Positions 36,170 to 44,046 are shown, counted from the stretch's first letter. The stretch is DNA of 64,000 nt from Deinococcus cellulosilyticus NBRC 106333 = KACC 11606 (GCF_007990775.1 NZ_BJXB01000012.1:1-64000), one strand, 5' to 3'. Translations and numbers: made by a program. Notes: generated from the letters alone by a model not told the origin.

Positions 36170-36625
36170 CTATCGGTATTCGATCCAGCCCGCAGGCTGC
36201 AGTACACCCACGAAACGCCCCAGAGGTCTGGAGCCGTCTTCTGGAACAAAGGGTTTGTGGGCTGGGTTCAGACTGGTGAGCATCAGCTCCCCATCGATGT
36301 GGTCCAGTTTCTTCAGGCAAGGACCCACAGAGGGGTGCTCCCACATGTAGATCTTGCCCACACGGGCATCCCGATCAGCGGTGTTGATCACCACGATATC
36401 CCCGTCTTTGATCGCGTGGTCTGATCCATCGTCCATGCTGTGTCCGGCCACCTTGATGTACAGGTATTCATTCTTGCAGTAGTCTGCCCGGACCTTCACC
36501 CACCCGACACGCTCCAGGCTTAACTCTCCAATCGGCTCCCCTGCTGAGATGACAGCGTATAAATACTCTGAGACTAAGGGGATAACAGAATCGAAGGGTA
36601 TGGAAGACCTGGAGAACTTGTGCAT
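36170..36625 (-). CDS. Stand-alone S24 (LexA/CI-like) peptidase-fold protein
   Basis: LexA-like autoprotease domain of 151 residues without a DNA-binding domain. It has the cleavage site ISAGEP (Ala28-Gly29), the nucleophile in AGHSMDDG (Ser63) and the general base Lys in CLKKLD (105/106), followed by LMLTSLNPAHKPF. Only 27 residues precede the cleavage site, too few for a helix-turn-helix. AGGAGG precedes ATG 36625 and overlaps the stop of the XRE gene upstream, so the two are co-translated. It may form mixed dimers with the XRE protein and make it SOS-responsive. Confidence 0.82.
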   Translation of the reverse strand: MHKFSRSSIPFDSVIPLVSEYLYAVISAGEPIGELSLERVGWVKVRADYCKNEYLYIKVAGHSMDDGSDHAIKDGDIVVINTADRDARVGKIYMWEHPSVGPCLKKLDHIDGELMLTSLNPAHKPFVPEDGSRPLGRFVGVLQPAGWIEYR

Positions 36626-36639
36626 GGTGGATAAACCTC

Positions 36640-37299
36640 CTAATTGACCTGTGTGGTGGGGGTGAAAGTGATTCGGGTTTCAAGCAGTTGCCCCAGCACT
36701 TTGGCCTCCTTGAGGGGAACCAGTTGCTGGGTCGGTCCAATGAAAACCCCCTGATCACCGAAGGCTTTGTAGTCGCAGATCAGAGGTTGATTGTGGTGGA
36801 GGATCAGGTAGCGGTGGTCAGCCGTGGGCTTGCGCTCCTGGGTTTCCACGAAGTGCAATGTCCGGTCCCCTTCCAGGAAGATCCTGAGCCCCTGGGTGAA
36901 TTCCTTTTTGGGGACATCCACCGTCTGATCCAACTCTTTCATGTTGGGCCAGTTGGCTGCTTCCTGCAGAGGGTATACAGGACACATCACCAGAATGAAT
37001 TCATCTGGAATAACTGCAACGTTACTCTCCCATTTCCCAATCCCCAAATCCACGCCCGTGGCTTCCTGCAACTCAAAAAGAGACCAGTTAAGCGCCCGTG
37101 CTAAAGCAGATATCTTATTGATCGCAACATTCTCAAGGTTGACCTTACCCCGTTCAATGTCAGACAAATATGCCTGTGACATTACATCTCCGATCTGTCC
37201 GATTAATTCTTCCTGAGTCAGACCCAGCAGAGCACGGCGTGATCGGAGAACGAGCGCCCAACCTGGCACTTTATTTTTGGGAGTAGGTCCTCTGCTCAT
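36640..37299 (-). CDS. XRE-family phage repressor with degenerate S24-like tail
   Basis: DNA-binding repressor of about 219 residues. Helix-turn-helix at about 10-75 (LRSRRALLGLTQEELIGQIGDVMSQAYLSDIERGK). The C-terminal half resembles the S24 fold in length and pattern (IFLEGDRTLHFVE where GDSM is expected; KVLGQLLETRI at the end), but the catalytic Ser and Lys are not found. I place the start at ATG 37299 (MSRGPTPKNK); GTG 37347 would add 16 residues. It diverges from the Cro-like gene and probably binds the palindrome at 37386. Confidence 0.8.
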   Translation of the reverse strand: MSRGPTPKNKVPGWALVLRSRRALLGLTQEELIGQIGDVMSQAYLSDIERGKVNLENVAINKISALARALNWSLFELQEATGVDLGIGKWESNVAVIPDEFILVMCPVYPLQEAANWPNMKELDQTVDVPKKEFTQGLRIFLEGDRTLHFVETQERKPTADHRYLILHHNQPLICDYKAFGDQGVFIGPTQQLVPLKEAKVLGQLLETRITFTPTTQVN

Positions 37300-37385
37300 A
37301 AGTATCGGGGCTACTAGCATCTTGAGTAGTAGTATGTCCAGTATCACTTAATCGTTCCCATAATCCTAAAGGTGTATCAGAGAAC

Positions 37386-37402
37386 TAGTATTGCTAATAC
37401 TA
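37386..37402. promoter_or_regulatory. Phage operator palindrome
   Basis: TAGTATT-GCT-AATACTA, perfect 7-bp arms. It covers the -35 box of the Cro-like gene, so a bound repressor would shut off the early operon. Confidence 0.65.
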
Positions 37403-37419
37403 TGATCTAGTGATATTAT
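37391..37419 (+). promoter_or_regulatory. Early phage promoter (PR-like)
   Basis: -35 TTGCTA (37391-37396), 17-bp spacer, -10 TATTAT (37414-37419), then 6 nt and ATG 37426. The spacing implies leaderless translation of the first early gene. Confidence 0.7.
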
Positions 37420-37425
37420 TTGACT

Positions 37426-37662
37426 ATGACCAAACTTCTCCAGGGTTTACAGCCCCTCCGGCAAGCCAGAAAGCTCACTCAAGAAGAGCTGGCAAAGAAG
37501 GCCGGTGTCAGTGTGGAAACCATCCGAAAGCACGAACAGGGTGCATACGATGGGATTTCTGGAGACACCCTAAACAAACTTGCAGGTGCTCTGGGTTGCC
37601 CATCAGCATTCCTTTTTTTACCTTATAACTCTGATGTATCAGAGAATCAGGAATCCGCATGA
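37426..37662 (+). CDS. Cro-like XRE-family regulator
   Basis: Small helix-turn-helix protein of 78 residues (LRQARKLTQEELAKKAGVSVETIRKHEQG). First gene of the rightward early operon and opposite the repressor, the position of Cro in lambdoid phages. ATG 37426 is chosen over TTG 37420 because the -10 box ends 6 nt upstream. Overlaps the next gene by 4 bp. Confidence 0.82.
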   Translation: MTKLLQGLQPLRQARKLTQEELAKKAGVSVETIRKHEQGAYDGISGDTLNKLAGALGCPSAFLFLPYNSDVSENQESA

Positions 37663-37976
37663 TCGTTCTTCAATCCAGAGAAGAGTTCTTCGCCCTGCTA
37701 GATGAGTGGGCCAAAAGCAGGGGTTTCCAGATCCAAAGTCCTGTGAACCCAGACGAGATCCTAACCGTGGCAGAGATGGCCGCAGAGGTGAAAGCACCCC
37801 AGAGCACCATCTCCGAATACTGCCGCACTGGTCGCATCCCCAACGCCCGCAAGGTCGGGAAGGAATGGCGGGTCCAACGGGCTGACTTCGAAGCTTTCAA
37901 ACGGGGGGATTCCCCCCGTGGTCTGATCACCAAAGGCAAACCCCCGAAGCTGCGTCTTTCCAACCGAGTGGGGTAA
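37659..37976 (+). CDS. Excisionase-like helix-turn-helix protein
   Basis: 105 residues. The central part is a MerR/excisionase-type HTH_17 domain (ILTVAEMAAEVKAPQSTISEYCRTGRIPNARKVGKEWRVQRADFEAF). It could be an excisionase or a second early regulator; the N-terminal 25 residues are not typical of Xis. Overlaps the Cro-like gene by ATGA. Confidence 0.75.
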   Translation: MIVLQSREEFFALLDEWAKSRGFQIQSPVNPDEILTVAEMAAEVKAPQSTISEYCRTGRIPNARKVGKEWRVQRADFEAFKRGDSPRGLITKGKPPKLRLSNRVG

Positions 37977-38040
37977 CCCCCAGCGCTTTGCCTCCAGTGG
38001 GCGCATTCATCCAGGAGGAACCAGAGCCCTGAAAAGGGCA

Positions 38041-38070
38041 GCCCCCAGAGAGGCCTAATTCTCTGGGGGC
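38041..38070 (+). other. RNA hairpin before the early gene block
   Basis: Perfect 11-bp stem GCCCCCAGAGA (38041-38051) with TCTCTGGGGGC (38060-38070), 8-nt loop, ending 16 nt before ATG 38087. No T-run follows, so it is more likely a processing or stability element than a terminator. Confidence 0.5.
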
Positions 38071-38086
38071 GAAAGGACAAACTGAT

Positions 38087-38317
38087 ATGACCCATCTTAC
38101 CACACGCACCCACCGCATGCCCGCCCCACGGTACGGCTTTTCCACTGCTGCCGTAACCCTTCGCGCCCTGGAAGAACTGGCCGATGGCCCGGGCCTGAGC
38201 GCTGAGCAGGTTGCCCTGATGATCCTCTGCAAAGAGCAGCTGGGGCTGCCCATCGCCTACAGCACCTACACCAAGGACGTGCTGAACGTGCTCAGTCAAA
38301 TGAAAGCAGGTGCTTGA
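38087..38317 (+). CDS. Phage early hypothetical protein
   Basis: 76 residues, not recognised. Mostly helical in the second half (VTLRALEELADGPGLSAEQVALMILCKEQLGLP). AAAGGA lies 11 nt before the ATG. Its stop overlaps the next ATG (TGATG). Confidence 0.65.
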   Translation: MTHLTTRTHRMPAPRYGFSTAAVTLRALEELADGPGLSAEQVALMILCKEQLGLPIAYSTYTKDVLNVLSQMKAGA

Positions 38318-38664
38318 TGCCCTACATCTCTGAACAAGGTTGGAACCAGATCATGGCAGCAGTGGAGAAAGACATGCCCTCTGCAAAGCAAGAGGCAGGC
38401 CTTCCCCTTCACACCCTGCATTCCCGTTGCGAGATGGTCACCGAGCATCTGCACCACGGCTGCACCCTGCAGGTGGATGCTGGGACAGTCACTGTCTTCG
38501 AAGACGGGGAGCCCCTGTTCACTGTGCCTGAAGTCTTCATGGAGGATGTGGACACTGCCATTCAGGTGGTGAACAGCATGATCACCGTGTACTTCGAGGC
38601 ATGGAGTGACGCCTATCAGGAGGGGTACACCGCTGCCATTGAAGACCGGGATGGTGCAGCATGA
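38317..38664 (+). CDS. Phage early hypothetical protein
   Basis: 115 residues, acidic, not recognised. It has a beta-rich centre (CTLQVDAGTVTVFEDGEPLFTV) and a helical end (IQVVNSMITVYFEAWSDAYQEGYTAAIEDRD). ATG 38317 overlaps the upstream stop; its own stop overlaps the next ATG. Confidence 0.65.
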   Translation: MPYISEQGWNQIMAAVEKDMPSAKQEAGLPLHTLHSRCEMVTEHLHHGCTLQVDAGTVTVFEDGEPLFTVPEVFMEDVDTAIQVVNSMITVYFEAWSDAYQEGYTAAIEDRDGAA

Positions 38665-38843
38665 TCGCCTTGTGGACCCTGCTCTGGCTGTTCGGTCTGA
38701 CCGTCATTTGCGCTGTCCGTGAACGCCGTCAGGAGTGGCTGGAGCAGCAGCAGCAGATTGAAGCAGCAGCTGCCCGCAACACCAGCACCCTGCCCACCGT
38801 GCCCTGGTCCAGAGGCCTGCAATTCAGGCGGTGGCGCAGATGA
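38661..38843 (+). CDS. Small single-helix membrane protein
   Basis: 60 residues: one hydrophobic segment (ALWTLLWLFGLTVICAV), then a Gln/Arg/Glu-rich cytosolic tail. Overlaps the genes on both sides by ATGA. Function unknown. A second small membrane protein follows directly. Confidence 0.6.
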   Translation: MIALWTLLWLFGLTVICAVRERRQEWLEQQQQIEAAAARNTSTLPTVPWSRGLQFRRWRR

Positions 38844-38998
38844 CCTGGGCCATTGGAGTCATCTTTTTCTTCATTGCCTTCGGGATCGTGGGCATCTGGA
38901 TCTGCTGCCTGGAAACCCAGGAGCAGGCCATCACTCCAGAGCAGTACGCCCAGTTGCCCGATCAGGACCGCATGGACCAGTTGGAGAGGTGGCGCTGA
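38840..38998 (+). CDS. Small single-helix membrane protein
   Basis: 52 residues: MTWAIGVIFFFIAFGIVGIW is one membrane helix, then CC and an acidic/Gln-rich tail ending QLERWR. The ATG overlaps the previous stop (ATGA) and its stop overlaps the next ATG. Together with the gene before it, it forms a tandem pair of tiny membrane proteins in the early operon; no function can be assigned. Confidence 0.62.
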   Translation: MTWAIGVIFFFIAFGIVGIWICCLETQEQAITPEQYAQLPDQDRMDQLERWR

Positions 38999-39633
38999 TG
39001 AAAAGCAGACCCATCCTCTTCAGTGCTCCCATGGTCAAAGCCATTCTGGAAGGCCGCAAGACCCAGACCAGACGCCTGATCAAGTTTGTGGCCCCCTCAG
39101 GCAACATCAGTTACCGCAGGCCTGCTGGAGATCCCCTGATCACAGAAACCCAGAACACCCAGGGCTACACCACCCGCACCGTACCGGAAGGCCTGATGCT
39201 CCAGTGCCCCTATCAGGTGGGGGATCAACTGTGGGTCAGAGAAAACCTTCGACTGGATGCGGCAGGCTTCTGGGTGTATGCCGCTGATCGTGCCCTGGTA
39301 GAGTTTGATCCAGAACATGAGGCAGCTGCCCTGGTGTGGGCAGACCACAAGGACAAAGAACATTGCCCTTCCATCCACATGCCCAGGTGGGCGTCCAGAA
39401 TTCTGCTGGAAATCACAGAGGTCAGAGCGCAACAACTGCGAAAGATCTCTGAAGAGGATGCCCTTCAGGAAGGCATCCATGAGGACCTGCTTCCTGCTCA
39501 CCTCAGGTACGGCAAGGAACTGCCCAGCCCTCAACACGCCTTCGGGCACCTGTGGGAATCCATCAATGGCAAAGGCAGCTGGGATGCCAACCCCTGGGTG
39601 TGGGCCATCACCTTCAAGCGGGTGAAGCCATGA
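38998..39633 (+). CDS. Phage protein of the ASCH-like 'RPILFSAPMV' family
   Basis: 211 residues, a family common in phages but without known function. Its features are RPILFSAPMVKAILEGRKTQTRR at the N-terminus, QVGDQLWVREN, SIHMPRWASRILLEITEVRAQQLRKISEEDALQEGI and FGHLWESINGKGSWDANPWVWAITFKRV. The fold and order of motifs resemble ASCH domains, thought to bind RNA or modified nucleosides. ATG 38998 overlaps the preceding stop. Confidence 0.8.
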   Translation: MKSRPILFSAPMVKAILEGRKTQTRRLIKFVAPSGNISYRRPAGDPLITETQNTQGYTTRTVPEGLMLQCPYQVGDQLWVRENLRLDAAGFWVYAADRALVEFDPEHEAAALVWADHKDKEHCPSIHMPRWASRILLEITEVRAQQLRKISEEDALQEGIHEDLLPAHLRYGKELPSPQHAFGHLWESINGKGSWDANPWVWAITFKRVKP

Positions 39634-39902
39634 GCCCCCTCGCATGGATTCTGCACCAGTACACCCAGGCCCAGCGCGATGAGTGGGTTCTCAATGCTCT
39701 GGCTCTGGGTGTGGAGCCCATGGACCTGCTGACCGCTGAGGAAATGCAGGTCCTGGAGATTCGCCTGCATCCCGATCTGCCTGCTGCCATCACTGCAGAG
39801 GAAGAGTTCTGGCAGGAGCTGGACCAGATCCACGATCAGCCTGTCCCCTCTGACCTGCCCCTGCCCTACTCCCGTGACGCCCTGATGGGCACTGCTGCCT
39901 GA
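39630..39902 (+). CDS. Phage hypothetical protein
   Basis: 90 residues, acidic, helical, not recognised. ATG 39630 overlaps the upstream stop (ATGA). It is followed by a short GC-rich stretch before the next gene. Confidence 0.6.
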   Translation: MSPLAWILHQYTQAQRDEWVLNALALGVEPMDLLTAEEMQVLEIRLHPDLPAAITAEEEFWQELDQIHDQPVPSDLPLPYSRDALMGTAA

Positions 39903-39951
39903 CCTCTCCCCCTCCCCAGGCTCGGGGAGGGATCACCTGTTGGAGTACACC

Positions 39952-40581
39952 ATGACTGAAACCAAGCTCCTGCCATACGTCATTTTCGGCATCGCCATCA
40001 CCCAGGTGACCATTCAGGAAACCAAGAAGCTGGGCTGGGTTCTGGTCTGCAAGACCAAACCCCGACAGCACAACACCGAAGACATGGTGTTCGATGGCAG
40101 TGCCTTGATCACCATGCTCCGCGCCAAGTTCGAGGCAGGCCTGAAGCTGTCCGTGAAAACCGTCTGGTCACAGGACCGCATCATGATCCCCTGCACACTG
40201 AAGGGGAACACCACCATCAGTGAGGACGCGCTGACCCAGTGGAACATCCTGATCCGGGAAGATGACTTCAACAAAACCGGAGTGGACCCGATGGAACTTC
40301 GGGACCTGAGCACCATCTGCCACCTGGAATGCACCCTGAAGCAGGCACCACTGGAGATGAAAGAGACAGAGGAAGTGAAGCCTGCTGTCCCGGTGAAACG
40401 TCCCTGGAAGTCTGCTGTGCCGGTGGCTGAAGTGGACACCAAGTTGCAGCTGGAGATGGACCGCTTCATGGATGAGGGCTGCCCGAATGACCCTGAAGGA
40501 TTCTGGGAACGGCAACTGGACGCCTTCTTTGAGAGCCTGGAGCAGGCCTACCCCACCGGGGAAGGTGGCGAATCTGCATGA
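39952..40581 (+). CDS. Phage hypothetical protein
   Basis: 209 residues, not recognised. The N-terminal 130 residues alternate strands and helices (TKLLPYVIFGIAITQVTIQETKKLGWVLVCKTKP); a Pro/Val/Glu linker (EVKPAVPVKRPWKSAVPVAE) follows, then an acidic helical end. TGGAG lies 6 nt before ATG 39952. Confidence 0.62.
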   Translation: MTETKLLPYVIFGIAITQVTIQETKKLGWVLVCKTKPRQHNTEDMVFDGSALITMLRAKFEAGLKLSVKTVWSQDRIMIPCTLKGNTTISEDALTQWNILIREDDFNKTGVDPMELRDLSTICHLECTLKQAPLEMKETEEVKPAVPVKRPWKSAVPVAEVDTKLQLEMDRFMDEGCPNDPEGFWERQLDAFFESLEQAYPTGEGGESA

Positions 40582-40871
40582 GCCTGCAAGGAATCCTCAG
40601 CAAGGCCATCAAGGACGCCCGCTCCACCGGGTACACCCAGCAGGTGAACCTGCAGAACGGACTGAAGATCCGGGTGCGGGTGCAAGCCACGCTGCTGCAG
40701 TTCTGCCTTTACCGCAAGGACCAGAACCCCAGTGAGTTGGAAGGCAAGACCGTGGCGAAACACGCTGGGCTGGCAGAGGGAACCTACTCCCTCTCCTGGT
40801 CCCACAGCAATGACGGCAAACGTCAGTTTCTGGTGATCGATCAGACCATGCCGGGGCTGGTGCAACCATGA
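40578..40871 (+). CDS. Phage hypothetical protein
   Basis: 97 residues, basic, beta-rich (LKIRVRVQATLLQFCLYRKDQ), not recognised. Overlaps the flanking genes by 4 bp at each side, directly upstream of the replication protein, so a replication or nucleic-acid role is possible. Confidence 0.6.
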   Translation: MSLQGILSKAIKDARSTGYTQQVNLQNGLKIRVRVQATLLQFCLYRKDQNPSELEGKTVAKHAGLAEGTYSLSWSHSNDGKRQFLVIDQTMPGLVQP

Positions 40872-41824
40872 GCATCCAGATCATGACCGAAGTGTGGTCT
40901 GAATCCAAACACAAAGGGTCTGAACTGCTGACCCTGATTGCCATTGCTGACATGGCGAACGAGCACGGTGAAGCTTATCCCTCTGTGGGCTACATTGCCC
41001 GCAAGATCCGCATGACCCCCAGGAACACCCAGAAGATCCTGCAGAAGCTGGAAGCCAGTGGTGAACTGGTTACCCGTGAAGGTGCTGGGAGGAACGGCAC
41101 CAATCTTTACCGGGTGATCACCAAGAACACCCTGAAGTTCCTGACCCCTGAGGAAGTGGCGCTGCTGGATGCTGCCCGCAAGGGGGGCGAAAAGAATTCA
41201 GGGGTGAACGCTGGGACAGGGGCGAAAAAAATTCAGGGGGGTGAACCCGGTGACAGGGGGGGGATGAACCCCAGTTCAGGGGAGGGGGTGAACGCTGGGA
41301 CAGGGGAGGGGGCGAACCCCAGTTCACCCAAAACGTCAGTTGAATCATCAGTTGAATCGTCAGTAGAAGCAGAAGAGGAAACCACTGCTGCTGCCCCTCA
41401 AGTTCAGAAAGTTCAAACACCCCAAAACAGTCAAGCCCCTGCTCTCCCCTCTCAGGGACCAGAGGGCAAACCTGCAAGTGCTGGGATTCAGACCAACGCA
41501 GTTCAGGAAATTCCGGGGGCCGCGCCCGCCGGTGAAGTGGACCCTGAGACCACCGTGCAGCTGAACAAACTCTTCGGGTCCATGTTGCAGGACATGCTGG
41601 ATGATCCTGCTGCTCTGGTCACCAGAACCGACTGGTTCAAGATCCCGGTGGCCCGCTTTCAGGAGCTACTGGAGGAAGTGAAACGCACCTGCCGCGCTTC
41701 CAACGGGCTCAAGAAACCCAGAACCGAAATGAAGTTTGTGCTGGATGCAGAGGTGGGTCGCATCACCAAACCTGAGCCCGCGAAGTCTTCCCGTGCTGCT
41801 GCCCTGTCCGGGCTGAAACTGTGA
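40868..41824 (+). CDS. Phage replication initiator-like protein with winged helix
   Basis: 318 residues. Residues about 1-95 form the HTH_36/Rep winged helix of phage replication organisers (VWSESKHKGSELLTLIAIADMANEHGEAYPSVGYIARKIRMTPRNTQKILQKLEASGEL). A low-complexity Gly/Asn/Ser linker (about 105-160) is encoded by GGGGnGAAC repeats that look like replication-origin iterons. The C-terminal 90 residues are helical. Lambda O and similar initiators also carry their origin inside the gene. No helicase gene lies nearby, so host helicase would be recruited. Confidence 0.8.
   Translation: MSIQIMTEVWSESKHKGSELLTLIAIADMANEHGEAYPSVGYIARKIRMTPRNTQKILQKLEASGELVTREGAGRNGTNLYRVITKNTLKFLTPEEVALLDAARKGGEKNSGVNAGTGAKKIQGGEPGDRGGMNPSSGEGVNAGTGEGANPSSPKTSVESSVESSVEAEEETTAAAPQVQKVQTPQNSQAPALPSQGPEGKPASAGIQTNAVQEIPGAAPAGEVDPETTVQLNKLFGSMLQDMLDDPAALVTRTDWFKIPVARFQELLEEVKRTCRASNGLKKPRTEMKFVLDAEVGRITKPEPAKSSRAAALSGLKL
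41181..41329 (+). repeat. Iteron-like repeats, candidate prophage origin
   Basis: Five GGGGnGAAC or GGGATGAAC blocks every 20-24 nt, most followed by CnGGnnCAGG, with two shorter GGCGAAAA variants at the start. Next to them at about 41335-41362 are tandem CAGTTGAATC units. All lie in the replication gene. Confidence 0.6.
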
Positions 41825-41831
41825 GGCCGTC

Positions 41832-42263
41832 ATGCAAACCCTGAAACAATCCCTCCAGCAGGTCACCCGAACCCTTCGCATTCAGAAACCCCAGGCTCCC
41901 CTGCCTCAGGTGGTGGGTCAACCCCTCACCGAATGCCCGCACTGTGGTGCTCCCAGGGTCACCATCGAAGTGGAGGGTGTGGGTTCCTTCCAGATTCTGC
42001 AGGATGCTTGCTGCAACCCCAGAGCGTTCGAGGTGGTGCAGGGGAAACTCCAGACTGCCTTCGACATCCTGACCAGTGTGGAGGATCAAAACACCCTGAT
42101 CGAGCATGCCCGTGGTCTGATGGAGCACCTGACTCCAGAACAGCGCACCCAGGTGAATGAGCACCTGATCCCCACGCTGGAAGCCCAGCTGCGCACTGCA
42201 GAGGAGCGGCAGAAGCAGCAGCCGAATGCCAGAGGCCCACGCTCTGGGGAGGTGGCAGGGTGA
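41832..42263 (+). CDS. Phage hypothetical protein with Cys pairs
   Basis: 143 residues. CPHCG at about 35-39 and a CC at about 60 could form one zinc site. The C-terminal half is helical and Gln-rich. It lies between the replication protein and the nuclease-like gene, so it may assist replication; this is inference. Confidence 0.6.
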   Translation: MQTLKQSLQQVTRTLRIQKPQAPLPQVVGQPLTECPHCGAPRVTIEVEGVGSFQILQDACCNPRAFEVVQGKLQTAFDILTSVEDQNTLIEHARGLMEHLTPEQRTQVNEHLIPTLEAQLRTAEERQKQQPNARGPRSGEVAG

Positions 42264-42751
42264 CCCATGCCGAACTCGTTCAGTATGCAGAAAAGTGGTT
42301 GTCCAGCCGGGTGGGATTCTCATTCAATGATCGCATGAGGGCTTACACCCAGGAGTTCCCTGACGTGATTGGGTTCAGGCAGTGGTGGACTGTGATTATT
42401 GAATGCAAGATCAGTCGCGCAGACTTCCTTGCTGATGCCAAGAAACCTCACCGTGTCAGAGTTCAACAGGGAATTCGCAAGGGGATGGGCAATTACCGCC
42501 TGTATGCCTGCCCCACCGGGTTGATCAAGCCTGAGGAACTGCCTGAAAAATGGGGGTTGCTTTACTTCAGTGAAGGCGGCAGGTGCAAAGCAATCATCAA
42601 CCCACTGGACATGCAGGGTGCGGTTTTACGTGCACCTTATGTTTTTGACGCTGACCGTCAGGAAGAGATGAACATGATGTACAGCGCTCTGAGACGCCTG
42701 CATTTGAGGGGGCGCATCCCGGAAATTTATGGACCTGGGTGGCAAGAATGA
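42260..42751 (+). CDS. PD-(D/E)XK nuclease-like phage protein
   Basis: 163 residues. The core FPDVIGFRQWWTVIIECKISRADF contains the Asp...Glu-x-Lys pattern of restriction-like nucleases (MmcB/VRR-NUC-like), followed by KPHRVRVQQGIRKGMGNYRLYACPTGLI and EELPEKWGLLYF. It could process DNA ends or junctions. GTG 42260 overlaps the previous stop. Confidence 0.72.
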   Translation: MTHAELVQYAEKWLSSRVGFSFNDRMRAYTQEFPDVIGFRQWWTVIIECKISRADFLADAKKPHRVRVQQGIRKGMGNYRLYACPTGLIKPEELPEKWGLLYFSEGGRCKAIINPLDMQGAVLRAPYVFDADRQEEMNMMYSALRRLHLRGRIPEIYGPGWQE

Positions 42752-43065
42752 GCACCACCCAGCCCCTGTTGTTTGCTCCTGCTGTCACTGCTGATCAGGT
42801 CTTTCAGCACCTGCAAGCTCACACAGCATGGTGGGCAGTGTGGACCTTTGTTGAAGTGCTCCAGAAGAATTCCCCCACCCCGCTGAAAAGCAAGAAGGCT
42901 GCCACTCTGTGGGTTCTGAAGCACTACACCGAAGATGTGATCAGGAATTTGCAGAAGGGTGCAACGCTTCCTTCCCTGATTGAGGCCTGTGAGGACAGGC
43001 ATGTGCTGGATCTGGCTGCCTACATCAGTGAGCATTGGGACGTGCTGAAGGCAGGTGGGGAGTGA
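42748..43065 (+). CDS. Phage hypothetical protein
   Basis: 105 residues, helical, Trp-rich centre (AHTAWWAVWTFVEVLQ), not recognised. ATG 42748 overlaps the nuclease stop; the stop overlaps the next GTG. Confidence 0.6.
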   Translation: MSTTQPLLFAPAVTADQVFQHLQAHTAWWAVWTFVEVLQKNSPTPLKSKKAATLWVLKHYTEDVIRNLQKGATLPSLIEACEDRHVLDLAAYISEHWDVLKAGGE

Positions 43066-43442
43066 CCCTCTCCACTGTCCCCAGCACTCCCCTTTATCCC
43101 TTTCTCCAGATCAACCTCCTGCCTTTTCCAGGGCAGGGGGTGTCTGGCAAGACCCTCACCAAACCCAACCTGCAGAGGTGGGAGCAGCAGCGGCAGCAGC
43201 AGGCCTGGGAATCCCTGCAGAAGACCACCCGCATGGTGATCACTGGACTCCAGCGGGCTGGGCTTCTGGTCCGGGAAGACGGGTGGCGGCATGTGATGAC
43301 CGCAAGCCTGACCAATTCCCGCACCTGCGAAACGGTCACCATCTACAAAGCCTTCTTCTTTCTGGAAGGCGTTGCTGCCTTCCAGACCGTGGGCGGCACA
43401 GGCCTGCCGGACCCCATCATCGGAAAGGACTGGTCCAAATGA
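43062..43442 (+). CDS. Phage hypothetical protein
   Basis: 126 residues, not recognised. A Gln/Arg-rich helix (LQRWEQQRQQQAWESLQKTTRM) is followed by a beta region. GTG 43062 overlaps the previous stop (GTGA) and is preferred over the longer TTG reading. Confidence 0.6.
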   Translation: MTLSTVPSTPLYPFLQINLLPFPGQGVSGKTLTKPNLQRWEQQRQQQAWESLQKTTRMVITGLQRAGLLVREDGWRHVMTASLTNSRTCETVTIYKAFFFLEGVAAFQTVGGTGLPDPIIGKDWSK

Positions 43443-43765
43443 TCCAGGGCAACGTGCGCAACAAGATTCAGGAAGAAATCAAAGAACTCATCCGCTTTGC
43501 AAGCAACTTCGAGCAGGTCACTTTCCAATACAGCAAAACCCTGGAGCCCGATGAGACCATGTTCGGGGGTTTCTTCACCATCAAAACCGCTGACCCCCTG
43601 ATGTCCATCCTGTCCTACCAGAAGATCAGTGAGGTGGTGGGCAAGTTCCCCATGTACCTGGGGATTGACCTTGCCAAGAACCTGGAGGGTGATCAGGAAG
43701 TGTCGATCATCATCAAGGAAACCCAGGGCTTCTTCATTCCTCAGAGCACCACCAACAAGGCATGA
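43439..43765 (+). CDS. Phage hypothetical protein
   Basis: 108 residues, acidic, mixed alpha/beta (IQEEIKELIRFASNFEQVTFQYSK), not recognised. ATG 43439 overlaps the upstream stop; the longer frame from 43055 only reads through its neighbour. Confidence 0.6.
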   Translation: MIQGNVRNKIQEEIKELIRFASNFEQVTFQYSKTLEPDETMFGGFFTIKTADPLMSILSYQKISEVVGKFPMYLGIDLAKNLEGDQEVSIIIKETQGFFIPQSTTNKA

Positions 43766-44046
43766 ACATGAAGAGACGTTACTGGGTGCGGTTTCTGGCA
43801 GACGGCAGCAAGCCTATGATGCCCACCGCTGGCTTCTACTTCGAGGTCATTCGGGAACTGCCTGATGGTCGGGTGGTTCTGGTGGCATGGGTGGAAGCCT
43901 TCAATGAACTGTGGTGCAGGAATCTGATCACAAGCCCTTACCTGTTCCCAGAGGCAGAGTTTGAATTCTGCTTGGAGGTGGGAGAGGACTGGACACCTGA
44001 GAGCAGACACCCAGGTCTGGAATTGCTTGTGGTGGAGGTTGCATGA
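43762..44046 (+). CDS. Phage hypothetical protein
   Basis: 94 residues, acidic, beta-rich with several Trp (RYWVRFLADGSKP, VVLVAWVEAFNELW), not recognised. Overlaps both neighbours by 4 bp. Confidence 0.6.
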   Translation: MNMKRRYWVRFLADGSKPMMPTAGFYFEVIRELPDGRVVLVAWVEAFNELWCRNLITSPYLFPEAEFEFCLEVGEDWTPESRHPGLELLVVEVA

